Part shown: positions 9,253 to 17,730 of the stretch, one piece after another
Numbering within the stretch: position 1 is the first letter of the stretch
How the letters are laid out: every line of letters starts with the position of its first letter
Origin: Rhodovulum sp. P5
GTDB taxonomy: Bacteria > Pseudomonadota > Alphaproteobacteria > Rhodobacterales > Rhodobacteraceae
Length of the DNA stretch: 64,000 nt
Assembly: GCF_002079305.1 (NCBI RefSeq)
Contig: NZ_CP015039.1
Coordinates: 3,078,501-3,142,500 of the forward strand
Reading direction: 5' to 3'
Made by a program: the position numbers and the translations under genes
The notes under the pieces: model-generated
Told to the model about the DNA's origin: nothing
Seen by the model: only the letters and a program-made list of their open reading frames with translations
Databases searched by the model: none

Positions 9253-10707
9253 ATGACCGGTGTGGCCGCGATCCTTGGCGCAGGGACGATCGGTGGGGGA
9301 TGGGCCGCGCGCTTTGCCCTGATGGGTTGGCAGGTTCGCGTCTTCGACCCCGCGCCGGAAGCGATCGCGCGGCTGCAACAGGTTCTGGACAATGCCCGCC
9401 GGGCCATGCCGGGGCTCTACGACACGCCACTTCTGCCGGAGGGCGAGGTCGTCGTGGTCGAGACGATCTCCAAGGCCGTGACCGGAGCAGACTGGATTCA
9501 GGAGAGCGTGTCCGAACGGCTGGACCTGAAGCGGACGCTTTACCAGAAGGTGCAGGAACATTGCGGGCGCGATGCCATCCTAGCCTCCTCGACCGCGGGG
9601 TTCACGCCGTCCGCCCTACGGGGGCAGGGGGGGCATGGTGGCCCGGTGCTGGTCGCGCATCCGGTGAACCCGGTCTACCTGCTGCCGCTGGTCGAACTGG
9701 TTGCCACGCGCGATACACCGGCAACCTTGATCCGGCGGGCCCGCGGGGTGTTGACCGGGATCGGCATGGTGCCGCTGCCGGTGCGGCATGAGATCGACGG
9801 CCATATCGCGACCCGTCTGCTGGAAACCGTCCGGCGCGAGGCCTTGTGGCTGGTCAAGGACGACATCGCCACGACCGGCGAGATAGACGAGGCGATCCGG
9901 CTGGGCATCGGGCTCAGCTGGGCGCAGATGGGGGTGTTCGAGAGCGGTCGGATCGACGGCGGCGAACCGGGCAAAGCCGATTTCCAAAGCCGCGTCGGGT
10001 CAAGCCTGGCGGCGCCTTGGAGTCATCTGATCGATGTTCCCGATCTGACAGAGGATCTGGCCCGCAAGATTGCTGACCAGTCGGAGGCCCAGTCCGGCGC
10101 GCGCTCCGTTGCGGAACTGGAACGGCAGCGCGACACGAACCTCGTCGGCGTTCTGCGCGCGTTGAAATGGACCGGTGCGGAGGCGGGGGCGCATCTGAAC
10201 GCCCACGACGCCGGGGCCGAAGCCGAGGTCATCGACATCACCCGCCCTATCGCCACGCAGGATCGGGCCGTGCCGCTGGACTGGACGGACTATAACGGTC
10301 ACATGACCGAGTCCCGCTATCTCTACGCCTTTGCCGACGCGACCGACCGGTTCATGGAAATCATTGGCTGCGATGCAGACTACATCGCCACGGGCGGCAG
10401 CTATTTCACCGCAGAGACCCATATCCGGCATCTGGCCGAGGTCCATGCCGGTGCGAAATTCCGGGTGGAGACGATCTGCCTGAATGGCGCGGGCAAGAAG
10501 ATGCACCTGTTCCACCAGATGTATTCGGGTGACACGCTTCTGGCGACGGGGGAACATCTGCTGCTGCATGTCAGTCTTGAAACCCGGCGCTCGGCCCCAC
10601 CGGCCCCCAAGATCGCGCAGCGTCTGGGCGAGATCGCCACCGCCCATGCCAACTTGCCCCGGCCGGACGGGGTCGGTCGGGCGGTGTGCCAGAGGCCCGG
10701 CACATAG
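9253..10707 (+). CDS. Carnitine 3-dehydrogenase fused to a betainyl-CoA thioesterase-like domain
   Basis: 484 residues. The N-terminal half (1-320) is a 3-hydroxyacyl-CoA dehydrogenase-like NAD enzyme: AAILGAGTIGGGWAARF Rossmann loop, ASSTAGFTPSAL, HPVNPVYLLPLVE and the helical C-terminal domain. From about 335 there is a hotdog thioesterase: PLDWTDYNGHMTESRYL, then GGSYFTAETHIRHLAEV. This arrangement is known from L-carnitine dehydrogenases of rhizobia and relatives, where the two halves oxidise carnitine to dehydrocarnitine and hydrolyse a betainyl-CoA intermediate. ATG 9253 starts the Rossmann strand; 9184 is only an open-frame extension. No other carnitine gene (cleavage enzyme, transporter) is adjacent, so the substrate is inferred. 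Confidence 0.88.
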   Translation: MTGVAAILGAGTIGGGWAARFALMGWQVRVFDPAPEAIARLQQVLDNARRAMPGLYDTPLLPEGEVVVVETISKAVTGADWIQESVSERLDLKRTLYQKVQEHCGRDAILASSTAGFTPSALRGQGGHGGPVLVAHPVNPVYLLPLVELVATRDTPATLIRRARGVLTGIGMVPLPVRHEIDGHIATRLLETVRREALWLVKDDIATTGEIDEAIRLGIGLSWAQMGVFESGRIDGGEPGKADFQSRVGSSLAAPWSHLIDVPDLTEDLARKIADQSEAQSGARSVAELERQRDTNLVGVLRALKWTGAEAGAHLNAHDAGAEAEVIDITRPIATQDRAVPLDWTDYNGHMTESRYLYAFADATDRFMEIIGCDADYIATGGSYFTAETHIRHLAEVHAGAKFRVETICLNGAGKKMHLFHQMYSGDTLLATGEHLLLHVSLETRRSAPPAPKIAQRLGEIATAHANLPRPDGVGRAVCQRPGT

Positions 10708-11326
10708 AAGGCAGGCACGGATCGGTTTCTACTTGGTGGCGCGTTGGGCCGTTTGCCGGGCAGGGGGGCTTTGACCCAAAGGCCGGGTCCTTTGCAGGTC
10801 GCTTGTCGACGGTCGCGAGTGATTCTGCCGGTGCTGCTTGCCCGCATGTATGCGCGGAAAATCCGGATATTTTTCACGTGTTCCCGTCTGCCCCCGGCTG
10901 TGCCAAGGCCGATGACCGCGTCCTGGCCATTTCGATGTCGGAAGGCGGTGTGCTCCAGCCAGTCGCCACAGCCGTGGCCCCCGTATCGGGGCCAGTATCG
11001 TGTGCCCGGCTCTTCTGTCCGGTGGCCCGTGAAGATTGTTCTTTTCTTTCAGGATGCTGCGCCTGCCTGGTCCGTATGGGCGCCGTCATGCCCAGCCTTC
11101 CCGGAACAACGGTTTCATTGCCGTCCACGTTCCCCCGCGCTGTGTCTGCGCGCCGAACTGGTCCAAAAGCCATGCTTCTGGTTCCGCAAAGCCGGTCGGT
11201 TCCGGCCCAGATCCCGACATTTCCCAGCCAAGGGCAAATTTACGCCAATTTGTAATCAAATACGAATGTTCACCGCGATTTAACGGCTGTGGCGTCATTA
11301 CGTCATGGCGCACTCGGAGGAACGCG
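10708..11326. other. 619-base intergenic region without recognisable gene
   Basis: Open frames cross it on the plus strand (10686-11255 and 10744-11283), but their translations are Arg/Pro/Cys-rich, lack family features and have no ribosome site, so they are not annotated. A 6-pair dyad (GGCCCC/GGGGCC) is at 10976-10993. The last 90 bases before the EAL gene are clearly richer in A and T (about 11236-11282) and probably hold its promoter. It may contain a decayed gene, but no remnant is identifiable. Confidence 0.5.
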
Positions 11327-12166
11327 ATGCCGCGTGATGACATGGAAACGAACGCCAGCGGTCGGATCGGAAAGAGCATTCCGATCCCGACCTCGCTTGG
11401 AGGCTATGACCGCAAGACCGTCGAGACGGTTTGCCGGGCAATCGAACGGCGTGAACTCATGCTGGCGTTTCAGCCGGTCGTGCAGGCCTTCGAAAACGGC
11501 CGCATTGCGTTCTACGAGGGACTGGCCCGCGTTATGGACGAGACGGGCCGGGTGATCCCCGCGCGCGATTTCATCGAACCCGTGGAACCCACCGAGGCCG
11601 GCCGCGTTCTGGATTGCCTCTCGCTTGAAATGGGGCTTGTCGCTTTGGCAGAGGCGCCCGATCTGCGCCTGTCCATCAACATGTCGGCGCGGTCCATCGG
11701 CTATCCTGACTGGGTTGCCACGCTCAAGGAGGGGCTGGAACGCGATACGACCGCGGCAGAACGTCTGATCCTTGAGATTACCGAGACGTCCGCCATGGTG
11801 ATGCCCGATCTTGTCAGCACGTTCATCAAGGACATGCAGGCGAAGGGAATCGCCTTTGCGCTGGATGACTTCGGCTCCGGCCAGACCTCGATGAGCTATC
11901 TGCGAGAGTTCCGCTTCGACATTCTCAAGATCGACGGGAAATTCATCACGGGCATCGAGCATGACGCCGACATGCAGGTGCTGACAGAGGCGATGATTGC
12001 GATTGCCCGGCATTTCGACATGTATACGGTGGCCGAGAATGTCGAGACCGCAAGCGATGCCGCATGGCTGACAAAGGCCGGTATCGACTGCATGCAAGGC
12101 TATGCCTTCGGGGCGCCGTCGCTGGTGCCGCCGTGGCGCGAGGGCGGTGAAAAGCGCCTCGCCTGA
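11327..12166 (+). CDS. EAL-domain cyclic-di-GMP phosphodiesterase
   Basis: 279 residues, essentially one EAL domain with a 40-residue leader. It would hydrolyse c-di-GMP to pGpG and so favour motility over attachment. The catalytic set is intact: E64 (motif is EGL instead of EAL), N118 in NMSARS, E150 in EITE, D180-D181 in DDFGSG, K201 in KIDG, E237 and Q257. There is no GGDEF, PAS or receiver domain and no membrane segment, so the sensory input is unknown. Start ATG 11327 has CGGAGG at 11315-11320; longer in-frame openings upstream lack a ribosome site. Confidence 0.93.
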   Translation: MPRDDMETNASGRIGKSIPIPTSLGGYDRKTVETVCRAIERRELMLAFQPVVQAFENGRIAFYEGLARVMDETGRVIPARDFIEPVEPTEAGRVLDCLSLEMGLVALAEAPDLRLSINMSARSIGYPDWVATLKEGLERDTTAAERLILEITETSAMVMPDLVSTFIKDMQAKGIAFALDDFGSGQTSMSYLREFRFDILKIDGKFITGIEHDADMQVLTEAMIAIARHFDMYTVAENVETASDAAWLTKAGIDCMQGYAFGAPSLVPPWREGGEKRLA

Positions 12167-12301
12167 TAATCTCGCTGCGGTGCGGCGCGATCGCAACCCT
12201 ATGATGGTAAGGATCTGATCCCGGTCGAGGGGGCTGTATTTCTGCGACTGCATCCCTATAGTGCGCGCCGACATGCACCCGAGGGGAGAAGGACCTTACC
12301 C

Positions 12302-13477
12302 ATGACCAATGTCGTTATCGTATCTGCCGCACGGACGCCGGTCGGCAGCTTCAACGGATCGTTCGCGACCGTCCCGGCCCATGATCTGGGCAAGGTGATG
12401 CTGGAAGCTCTGGTCGAGCGCGCGGGAATCGACAAGTCGGAGGTTTCCGAGACCATTCTCGGTCAGGTCCTGACCGCCGGGCAGGGGCAGAACCCGGCCC
12501 GTCAGGCCCATATCAATGCCGGCCTGCCCATCGAATCGGCCGCGTGGAGCATCAACCAGGTTTGCGGATCGGGCCTGCGTTCGGTTGCGCTTGCCGCACA
12601 GCACATCATGCTGGGCGATGCCGCGATCGTCGCGGCCGGTGGCCAGGAAAACATGACGCTTTGCCCCCACGTTGCGCATCTGCGCGCCGGCCACAAGATG
12701 GGCGACGTCAAGTTCATCGACGCCATGATCAAGGACGGTCTGTGGGATGCCTTCAACGGCTATCACATGGGCCAGACCGCCGAGAACGTCGCCGAGCAGT
12801 GGCAGATCAGCCGCGAGCAGCAGGACGAATTCGCGCTGGCATCGCAGAACAAGGCCGAGGCCGCCCAGAAGGCCGGCAAGTTCCAGGACGAAATCGTCTC
12901 GGTTACCGTGCCCAACCGCAAGGGCGATATCGTTGTCGACGCCGATGAATACATCCGTCACGGCGCCACCATCGAGAACATGCAGAAACTACGCCCGGCC
13001 TTCGCCAAGGACGGCTCTGTCACCGCGGGCAACGCCTCTGGCATCAATGACGGTGCTGCCGGCGCCCTTCTGATGTCGGCCGAAGAGGCCGAGAAGCGCG
13101 GGCTGGAGCCGCTGGCGCGCATCGTCTCCTACGCGACGGCGGGTCTCGACCCCTCGATCATGGGCACCGGCCCGATCCCGGCGTCGCGCAAGGCGCTGGA
13201 AAAGGCTGGCTGGAAGGCCGAGGATCTGGATCTGGTCGAGGCCAACGAGGCGTTCGCCGCGCAGGCCTGTGCCGTGAACAAGGACATGGGCTGGAACCCC
13301 GAGGTCGTGAACGTGAACGGCGGCGCGATCGCCATCGGTCACCCGATCGGCGCCTCGGGTGCGCGTATCCTCAACACCCTGCTGTTCGAGATGAAGCGCC
13401 GCGACGCCAAGAAAGGTCTCGCCACGCTGTGCATCGGCGGCGGCATGGGTGTCGCCATGTGTCTGGAACGCCCGTAA
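12302..13477 (+). CDS. phbA: Acetyl-CoA acetyltransferase
   Basis: 391 residues, typical thiolase II length. It condenses two acetyl-CoA to acetoacetyl-CoA, the first step of polyhydroxybutyrate synthesis and of entry to the ethylmalonyl-CoA pathway. Active-site C88 lies in [11 protein letters not shown]; the C-terminal [21 protein letters not shown] and CIGGGMG (C377) motifs are present. ATG 12302 has a purine-rich site (GGGGAGAAGGA) upstream. A strong terminator follows (13498-13527), then the reductase gene phbB, so the two consecutive pathway steps can be expressed at different levels. Confidence 0.97.
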   Translation: MTNVVIVSAARTPVGSFNGSFATVPAHDLGKVMLEALVERAGIDKSEVSETILGQVLTAGQGQNPARQAHINAGLPIESAAWSINQVCGSGLRSVALAAQHIMLGDAAIVAAGGQENMTLCPHVAHLRAGHKMGDVKFIDAMIKDGLWDAFNGYHMGQTAENVAEQWQISREQQDEFALASQNKAEAAQKAGKFQDEIVSVTVPNRKGDIVVDADEYIRHGATIENMQKLRPAFAKDGSVTAGNASGINDGAAGALLMSAEEAEKRGLEPLARIVSYATAGLDPSIMGTGPIPASRKALEKAGWKAEDLDLVEANEAFAAQACAVNKDMGWNPEVVNVNGGAIAIGHPIGASGARILNTLLFEMKRRDAKKGLATLCIGGGMGVAMCLERP

Positions 13478-13497
13478 GCGGTGATCCGCGAAATGAC

Positions 13498-13527
13498 GGG
13501 CGCGCAATATTGTTGCGCGCCCTTTTT
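13498..13527 (+). terminator. Rho-independent terminator after phbA
   Basis: Perfect 10-pair stem GGGCGCGCAA/TTGCGCGCCC (13498-13507 and 13513-13522), 5-base loop, then five T. It lies 20 bases past the phbA stop and 51 bases before phbB, so phbB needs read-through or its own promoter. Confidence 0.93.
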
Positions 13528-13577
13528 ATATTCCGTAACAACGTTGCGGATTAACGAATGATCATCCCGGAGGAATC

Positions 13578-14300
13578 ATGTCCAGAGTTGCACTCGTCAC
13601 CGGCGGCAGCCGCGGCATCGGCGCGGCCATCTCCAAGGCGCTGAAAGACGCAGGCTATACCGTTGCCGCCACCTATGCCGGCAACGATGAAAAGGCTGCG
13701 GCCTTCACCGCCGAGACCGGCATCAAGACCTACAAGTGGAACGTGGGCGACTATGCCGCGTCCAAGGAAGGCATCGAGAAGGTCGAGGCCGATCTGGGCC
13801 CCATCGACGTGGTCGTGGCCAATGCGGGCATCACCCGCGATGCACCGTTCCACAAGATGACCCCCGAACAGTGGCAGGAAGTGATCGACACCAACCTGAC
13901 CGGTGTCTTCAACACCGTCCACCCGATCTGGCCCGGTATGCGCGAGCGCAAGTTCGGCCGTGTGATCGTGATTTCCTCGATCAACGGGCAGAAGGGCCAG
14001 TTCGCGCAGGTGAACTATGCCGCGACCAAGGCGGGCGATCTGGGCATCGTCAAGTCGCTGGCGCAGGAAGGCGCGCGGTTCGGCATCACCGCCAACGCGG
14101 TCTGCCCCGGCTATATCGCCACCGAGATGGTGATGGCGGTGCCGGAAAAGGTGCGCGAAGCGATCATCGGCCAGATCCCGGCCGGGCGCCTGGGCGAGCC
14201 CGAGGAAATCGCGCGCTGCGTGGCGTTCCTCGCCTCGGACGACGCCGAGTTCATCAATGGCTCGACGATCTCGGCCAATGGCGGCCAGTTCTTCGTTTAA
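13578..14300 (+). CDS. phbB: Acetoacetyl-CoA reductase (NADPH)
   Basis: 240 residues, short-chain dehydrogenase fold. It reduces acetoacetyl-CoA to (R)-3-hydroxybutyryl-CoA, the monomer of polyhydroxybutyrate and a branch point to the ethylmalonyl-CoA pathway. Visible motifs: ALVTGGSRGIGAAI cofactor loop, VVANAGITRD, catalytic Ser in VIVISSINGQKGQF, Y147 and K151 in YAATK, and CPGYIATEMV. A GGAGGA ribosome site precedes ATG 13578. Pairing with phbA supports this activity over the similar FabG. No PHB synthase or phasin is in the window. Confidence 0.95.
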   Translation: MSRVALVTGGSRGIGAAISKALKDAGYTVAATYAGNDEKAAAFTAETGIKTYKWNVGDYAASKEGIEKVEADLGPIDVVVANAGITRDAPFHKMTPEQWQEVIDTNLTGVFNTVHPIWPGMRERKFGRVIVISSINGQKGQFAQVNYAATKAGDLGIVKSLAQEGARFGITANAVCPGYIATEMVMAVPEKVREAIIGQIPAGRLGEPEEIARCVAFLASDDAEFINGSTISANGGQFFV

Positions 14301-14322
14301 CCGCCGTTACTTGAAACGATCC

Positions 14323-14350
14323 GGGCCGGTCCTGCGGGGCCGGCCCTTTT
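14323..14350 (+). terminator. Rho-independent terminator after phbB
   Basis: A 10-pair stem (GGGCCGG/CCGGCCC plus three inner pairs, one of them G-T) with a TGCG loop, followed by TTTT at 14347-14350. It begins 22 bases past the phbB stop. Confidence 0.88.
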
Positions 14351-14430
14351 GCATGCGCTTGTCTCCTGGCGTCGCAGGCTGCGCGCGTTGGCCTCTGGCA
14401 TCAGCGGGCCGGGGCGGATAAGGCCACGCC

Positions 14431-15330
14431 ATGACCCGCCTTCGTGCCACAGCCATCGGATTTGCCGCCGTCCTGCTTTGGGCGCTGCTGGCGCTGTTCA
14501 CAGTCGGCTCTGCCCCTGTGCCGCCCTTGCAGCTTAACGCGCTGTGTTTCGCCATCGGTGGGGCGATCGGGCTGATCTGGGTGGTGGTCTCGGGCGAGGT
14601 GCGGGCGCTGGTCCGGATCCCGCTGAGGGTCTACGTCTTCGGCACGGCGGGGCTTTTCGGGTATCACGCCCTCTATTTTTCGGCGCTCAGGCTGGCGCCC
14701 GCGGCGGAGGCGGGGTTGATCGCCTATCTCTGGCCGTTGCTGATCGTTCTGTTCTCGGGGCTCCTGCCCGGAGAGCGGTTGCGGGCGGGTCATATCGTCG
14801 GCGGGCTGGCCGGGTTCGTCGGGGCCGCGCTGATCGTTGCACAGGGTTTGACCGGGTTCGACGCGGCTGCCCTGCCGGGATACGGGCTGGCGGCGCTATG
14901 CGCGTTGACATGGTCCAGCTACTCGGTTCTGTCGCGGCGGCTGGGCGACATCCCCACGGCAAGCGTCGCCGTCTTCTGCCTGTTGACCGCGGCACTTTCC
15001 CTGCCGTTGCATCTGGCGTTTGAGACGACGGTCTGGCCGCAAGACATGCTTGGCTGGTTCAGCGTGCTTGCCCTGGGGCTTGGGCCGGTCGGTCTGGCCT
15101 TCTATGTCTGGGATATCGGGGTGAAGCGTGGGGACATTCAGCTTTTGGGGGTGGCGAGCTATGCCGCGCCGCTTCTGTCTACCCTCGTTCTGGTCGGCGT
15201 GGGCATCGCGCGCCCGACGCCTGTTCTTTTCGGTGCAGCCCTGTTGATCACCGGTGGGGCGGCGCTGGCCGCATGGGCCAGCGCACATGGGCGTGTCAGG
15301 CCTGAGACAGTTTCTCGATCTGATCCTTGA
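14431..15330 (+). CDS. EamA/DMT-family transporter, YddG-like
   Basis: 299 residues with ten predicted membrane segments in two EamA repeats. The N-terminus (MTRLRATAIGFAAVLLWALL) resembles the aromatic amino acid exporter YddG, and the body keeps LFGYHALYFSALRLAPAAEA and LTWSSYSVLSRRLGD. Export of aromatic or other amino acids is the best guess; the substrate cannot be fixed from sequence. Its 3' end overlaps the convergent YdcH gene by 35 bases. Confidence 0.87.
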   Translation: MTRLRATAIGFAAVLLWALLALFTVGSAPVPPLQLNALCFAIGGAIGLIWVVVSGEVRALVRIPLRVYVFGTAGLFGYHALYFSALRLAPAAEAGLIAYLWPLLIVLFSGLLPGERLRAGHIVGGLAGFVGAALIVAQGLTGFDAAALPGYGLAALCALTWSSYSVLSRRLGDIPTASVAVFCLLTAALSLPLHLAFETTVWPQDMLGWFSVLALGLGPVGLAFYVWDIGVKRGDIQLLGVASYAAPLLSTLVLVGVGIARPTPVLFGAALLITGGAALAAWASAHGRVRPETVSRSDP

Positions 15331-15463
15331 GACGAAGCTTTTCCTTTTTGAGTTCTGCGACCTGAAGGTCGTCTACGGCGGGCGCGCGTTGCGCTTGTTC
15401 CACCTGTTGCGCGAGAGTCTGATGCTTTCTGCGAAGCTCCTGCAGATGCGAACTCAGATTCAT
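15296..15463 (-). CDS. YdcH/DUF465 small coiled-coil protein
   Basis: 55 residues: MNLSSHLQELRRKHQTLAQQ followed by a Lys/Glu-rich second helix ending in IEKLSQA. It has the two-helix hairpin of the YdcH family; function unknown. ATG 15463 is chosen over 15493 because AGGAGC lies just upstream and the family starts there. It overlaps the convergent EamA gene end. Confidence 0.85.
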   Translation of the reverse strand: MNLSSHLQELRRKHQTLAQQVEQAQRAPAVDDLQVAELKKEKLRLKDQIEKLSQA

Positions 15464-15567
15464 GGTCGATGCTCCTCTCATGGTGTCATGCAACCATTAC
15501 AGTGCAGCACGAAAATCGAGTCGTGTCACCTCCTTGAAACGTTGGCAATAAAGCTTAACCGGATTTG

Positions 15568-16326
15568 TCAAGCCGGCCATTTCACCGCGGCGCCCTGACG
15601 CAGGATCGCGGTGATCTGTGGGGTGTAGCTGTCACAATCTCGTGTGTGGTGTGTGCCGCCATGCAGGACAAGCGGAGCGTGCAGGCGAAACGCGCCGCGC
15701 CCGCCTTTTCGTGCCCTGAGAATCACGAGCTTCGCCGCCCGGTCCTGCCGGGGCGAAAGCGGCAACACCTCGCCACTGCCCAACCGATCCGTCAGGGCGC
15801 TCAGCATGTCGGGCAGGCGTTCGGCCCGCTGGATCATCGTCAGCCAGCCACCGGGGACAAGCCGCCGGGTCGCGGTTTCGATCCAGTCCCGCAGCGGGGT
15901 TTCCTCGCCCAGGGCGGTTTCGCGCCCGGCGTCCTGCGCCCCGGTTCCCCGGTCGCGCTGAAAATAGGGTGGGTTGGCGATGACGTGATCGAAGCTTTGC
16001 GCCTTGAGAACCGTTGGCAACCGCGTGAAATCGGCCGTGACAACCATCAGGCCGATGTCGTTTTCAACCGCGTTTCGGTGCGCGAGATCGGCATAGTCGG
16101 GCTGAAGCTCGACGCCGGAAAGTGACAGGTCGGGCACGCGCGCGCCGAGACACAGGCTTGCCACGCCCACGCCGCAGCCAAGTTCAAGAATGCTTTGGCC
16201 CGCGCGGGCGGGGACGGAGGCGGCCAGCAAGACAGGGTCGATCCCCGCGCGATACCCGTCCCTGGGTTGCCAGATATGCAGGCGCCCCCCGAGAAAGCGA
16301 TCCTGCGTCAGCGCCGCTGCGGTCAC
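15568..16326 (-). CDS. tRNA1(Val) A37 N6-methyltransferase-like protein
   Basis: About 252 residues, class I S-adenosylmethionine methyltransferase of the TrmN6/YfiC type: LGGRLHIWQPRDGYRAGIDP at the N-terminus, SAM motif ILELGCGVG, and catalytic NPPYF typical of N6-adenine or N5-glutamine methylation. The likely target is tRNA; N6-methylation of A37 is inferred from the family. The start is uncertain: GTG 16326, one base after the stop of the DUF2007 gene, gives the usual short leader, while ATG 16356 would add ten residues and overlap that gene. The two are probably translationally coupled. Confidence 0.87.
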   Translation of the reverse strand: MTAAALTQDRFLGGRLHIWQPRDGYRAGIDPVLLAASVPARAGQSILELGCGVGVASLCLGARVPDLSLSGVELQPDYADLAHRNAVENDIGLMVVTADFTRLPTVLKAQSFDHVIANPPYFQRDRGTGAQDAGRETALGEETPLRDWIETATRRLVPGGWLTMIQRAERLPDMLSALTDRLGSGEVLPLSPRQDRAAKLVILRARKGGRGAFRLHAPLVLHGGTHHTRDCDSYTPQITAILRQGAAVKWPA

Positions 16327-16327
16327 C

Positions 16328-16549
16328 CTATCCGGCCTCGCTGACCTCGATGCCATTGTCGCGCAGAACGGCGCGGGCGCGGAACAGATCGCGGTCCACC
16401 ACCATGATCCGGCGCGGCAAAACGCCTATTGAGCCTTCAAGCACGCTCATGTGGACATCCATCTGAAAGCAGTCTATCTCCTCGCCCTGAAGCAGCGCCG
16501 TGGCGTAGGCGATAAGCGTCGGGTCGTTGGTGCGGATCAGTTCTTTCAT
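16328..16549 (-). CDS. DUF2007 family protein
   Basis: 73 residues: MKELIRTNDPTLIAYATALL, then FQMDVHMSVLEGSIG and RIMVVDRDLFRARAVL. This is the compact DUF2007 ('putative signal transducing protein') fold, related to PII-like domains; function unknown. It sits directly upstream of the TrmN6-like gene and diverges from the prenyl synthase gene across 55 bases. Confidence 0.88.
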   Translation of the reverse strand: MKELIRTNDPTLIAYATALLQGEEIDCFQMDVHMSVLEGSIGVLPRRIMVVDRDLFRARAVLRDNGIEVSEAG

Positions 16550-16604
16550 GACAGCGACTTAAGGGTAAATCTTTCCCTTTGTCGAGTAACGAGACGAGGC
16601 CGCG

Positions 16605-17606
16605 ATGGGCTTGGACGACGCAGTCAGAAAACCGCATGAGCGCCTTGGCGCCCTGTTGTCCGAGGAAATGGCCGCGGTCGACAAGCTGATCCGCGAGCGG
16701 ATGACCTCGGAACATGCGCCCCGCATCGACGAGGTCGCGGCGCATCTGATCAGTGCCGGTGGCAAGCGGCTGCGCCCGATGCTGACCATCGCGTCCGCGC
16801 GGATGTGCGGCTATGACGGCCCCTATCACCTGTATCTGGCCGCAACGGTGGAATTCATCCATACCGCGACCCTTCTGCATGACGACGTGGTGGACGAAAG
16901 CGGCAAACGGCGCGGGCGCCCCACGGCGAACCTCTTGTGGGACAACAAATCCAGCGTTCTGGTGGGCGACTACCTGTTCGCGCGGTCGTTCCAGTTGATG
17001 GTCGCGCCGGGCAACCTGAAGGTGCTGGACATCCTGTCGAATGCGGCCGCCGTGATCGCTGAGGGCGAGGTGCTGCAACTGACCGCTGCGCGCGACCTGA
17101 AGACCACTGAAGAAATCTATTTCAAGGTGATCCGCGGCAAGACGGCCGCGCTCTTTGCCGCTGCTACCGAAGTGGGCGGCGTCATCGCGGGAATGGACGA
17201 CGAAAAGGTTCGCGCGCTTCACACCTATGGCGACGCGCTGGGGGTCAGCTTCCAGATCGTGGACGACCTGCTGGATGTGGCCGGCGATACCGCGGCGACG
17301 GGCAAGAATGTCGGTGACGACTTCCGGGAGCGGAAGCTGACGCTGCCGATCATCAAGGCCATCGACAAGGCCGATGAGGAAGAACGCGCCTTCTGGCTGC
17401 GCACCATCGAGAAGGGCGACCAGCGCGACGGGGATCTGGAGCATGCGCTTGCCCTGATGGACAAGCACGGCACCATCGACGCCACGCGCGCTGCGGCGCT
17501 CGACTGGTCGGCGCGGGCGAAAGAGGCACTGACCCATCTGCCGGAGCATGAAATCCGCGACATGCTGACCGATCTGGCCGATTACGTGGTCGCGCGGATC
17601 AACTAG
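16605..17606 (+). CDS. ispB: Long-chain polyprenyl diphosphate synthase (octaprenyl/decaprenyl)
   Basis: 333 residues. It elongates farnesyl diphosphate with isopentenyl diphosphate to the ubiquinone side chain. Both Asp-rich motifs are present: DDVVD (93-97) and DDLLD (220-224), with GGKRLRP near 53. Small residues (Ala, Thr) before the first motif (FIHTATLLH) suggest a long product; Q-10-making Rhodobacteraceae use a decaprenyl enzyme (ddsA), so ten units is likely. It diverges from the DUF2007 gene and converges on the zinc-ribbon gene. Confidence 0.95.
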   Translation: MGLDDAVRKPHERLGALLSEEMAAVDKLIRERMTSEHAPRIDEVAAHLISAGGKRLRPMLTIASARMCGYDGPYHLYLAATVEFIHTATLLHDDVVDESGKRRGRPTANLLWDNKSSVLVGDYLFARSFQLMVAPGNLKVLDILSNAAAVIAEGEVLQLTAARDLKTTEEIYFKVIRGKTAALFAAATEVGGVIAGMDDEKVRALHTYGDALGVSFQIVDDLLDVAGDTAATGKNVGDDFRERKLTLPIIKAIDKADEEERAFWLRTIEKGDQRDGDLEHALALMDKHGTIDATRAAALDWSARAKEALTHLPEHEIRDMLTDLADYVVARIN

Positions 17607-17694
17607 GGCCTCATCGCCGACCCCCTGCCGGGACGACACGGGCAGAGGGCTGGCGCGATCCGGTCAAGCCCAAGCTTGAAATCAACAAAATGCG

Positions 17695-17720
17695 GGCGCG
17701 TGCCTTTGGATGCACGCGCC
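17695..17720. terminator. Stem-loop between convergent ispB and zinc-ribbon gene
   Basis: Perfect 9-pair stem GGCGCGTGC/GCACGCGCC with an 8-base loop. A T-rich run follows on both strands (ATTGTTTG on plus, CGCATTTTG on minus), so it can serve both genes. Confidence 0.7.
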
Positions 17721-17730
17721 ATTGTTTGTG

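Noticed and set aside
10686..11255. Open frame of 189 codons after the carnitine gene
   Set aside because: No ribosome site, composition unlike a protein, overlapping the end of the preceding gene and no family feature.
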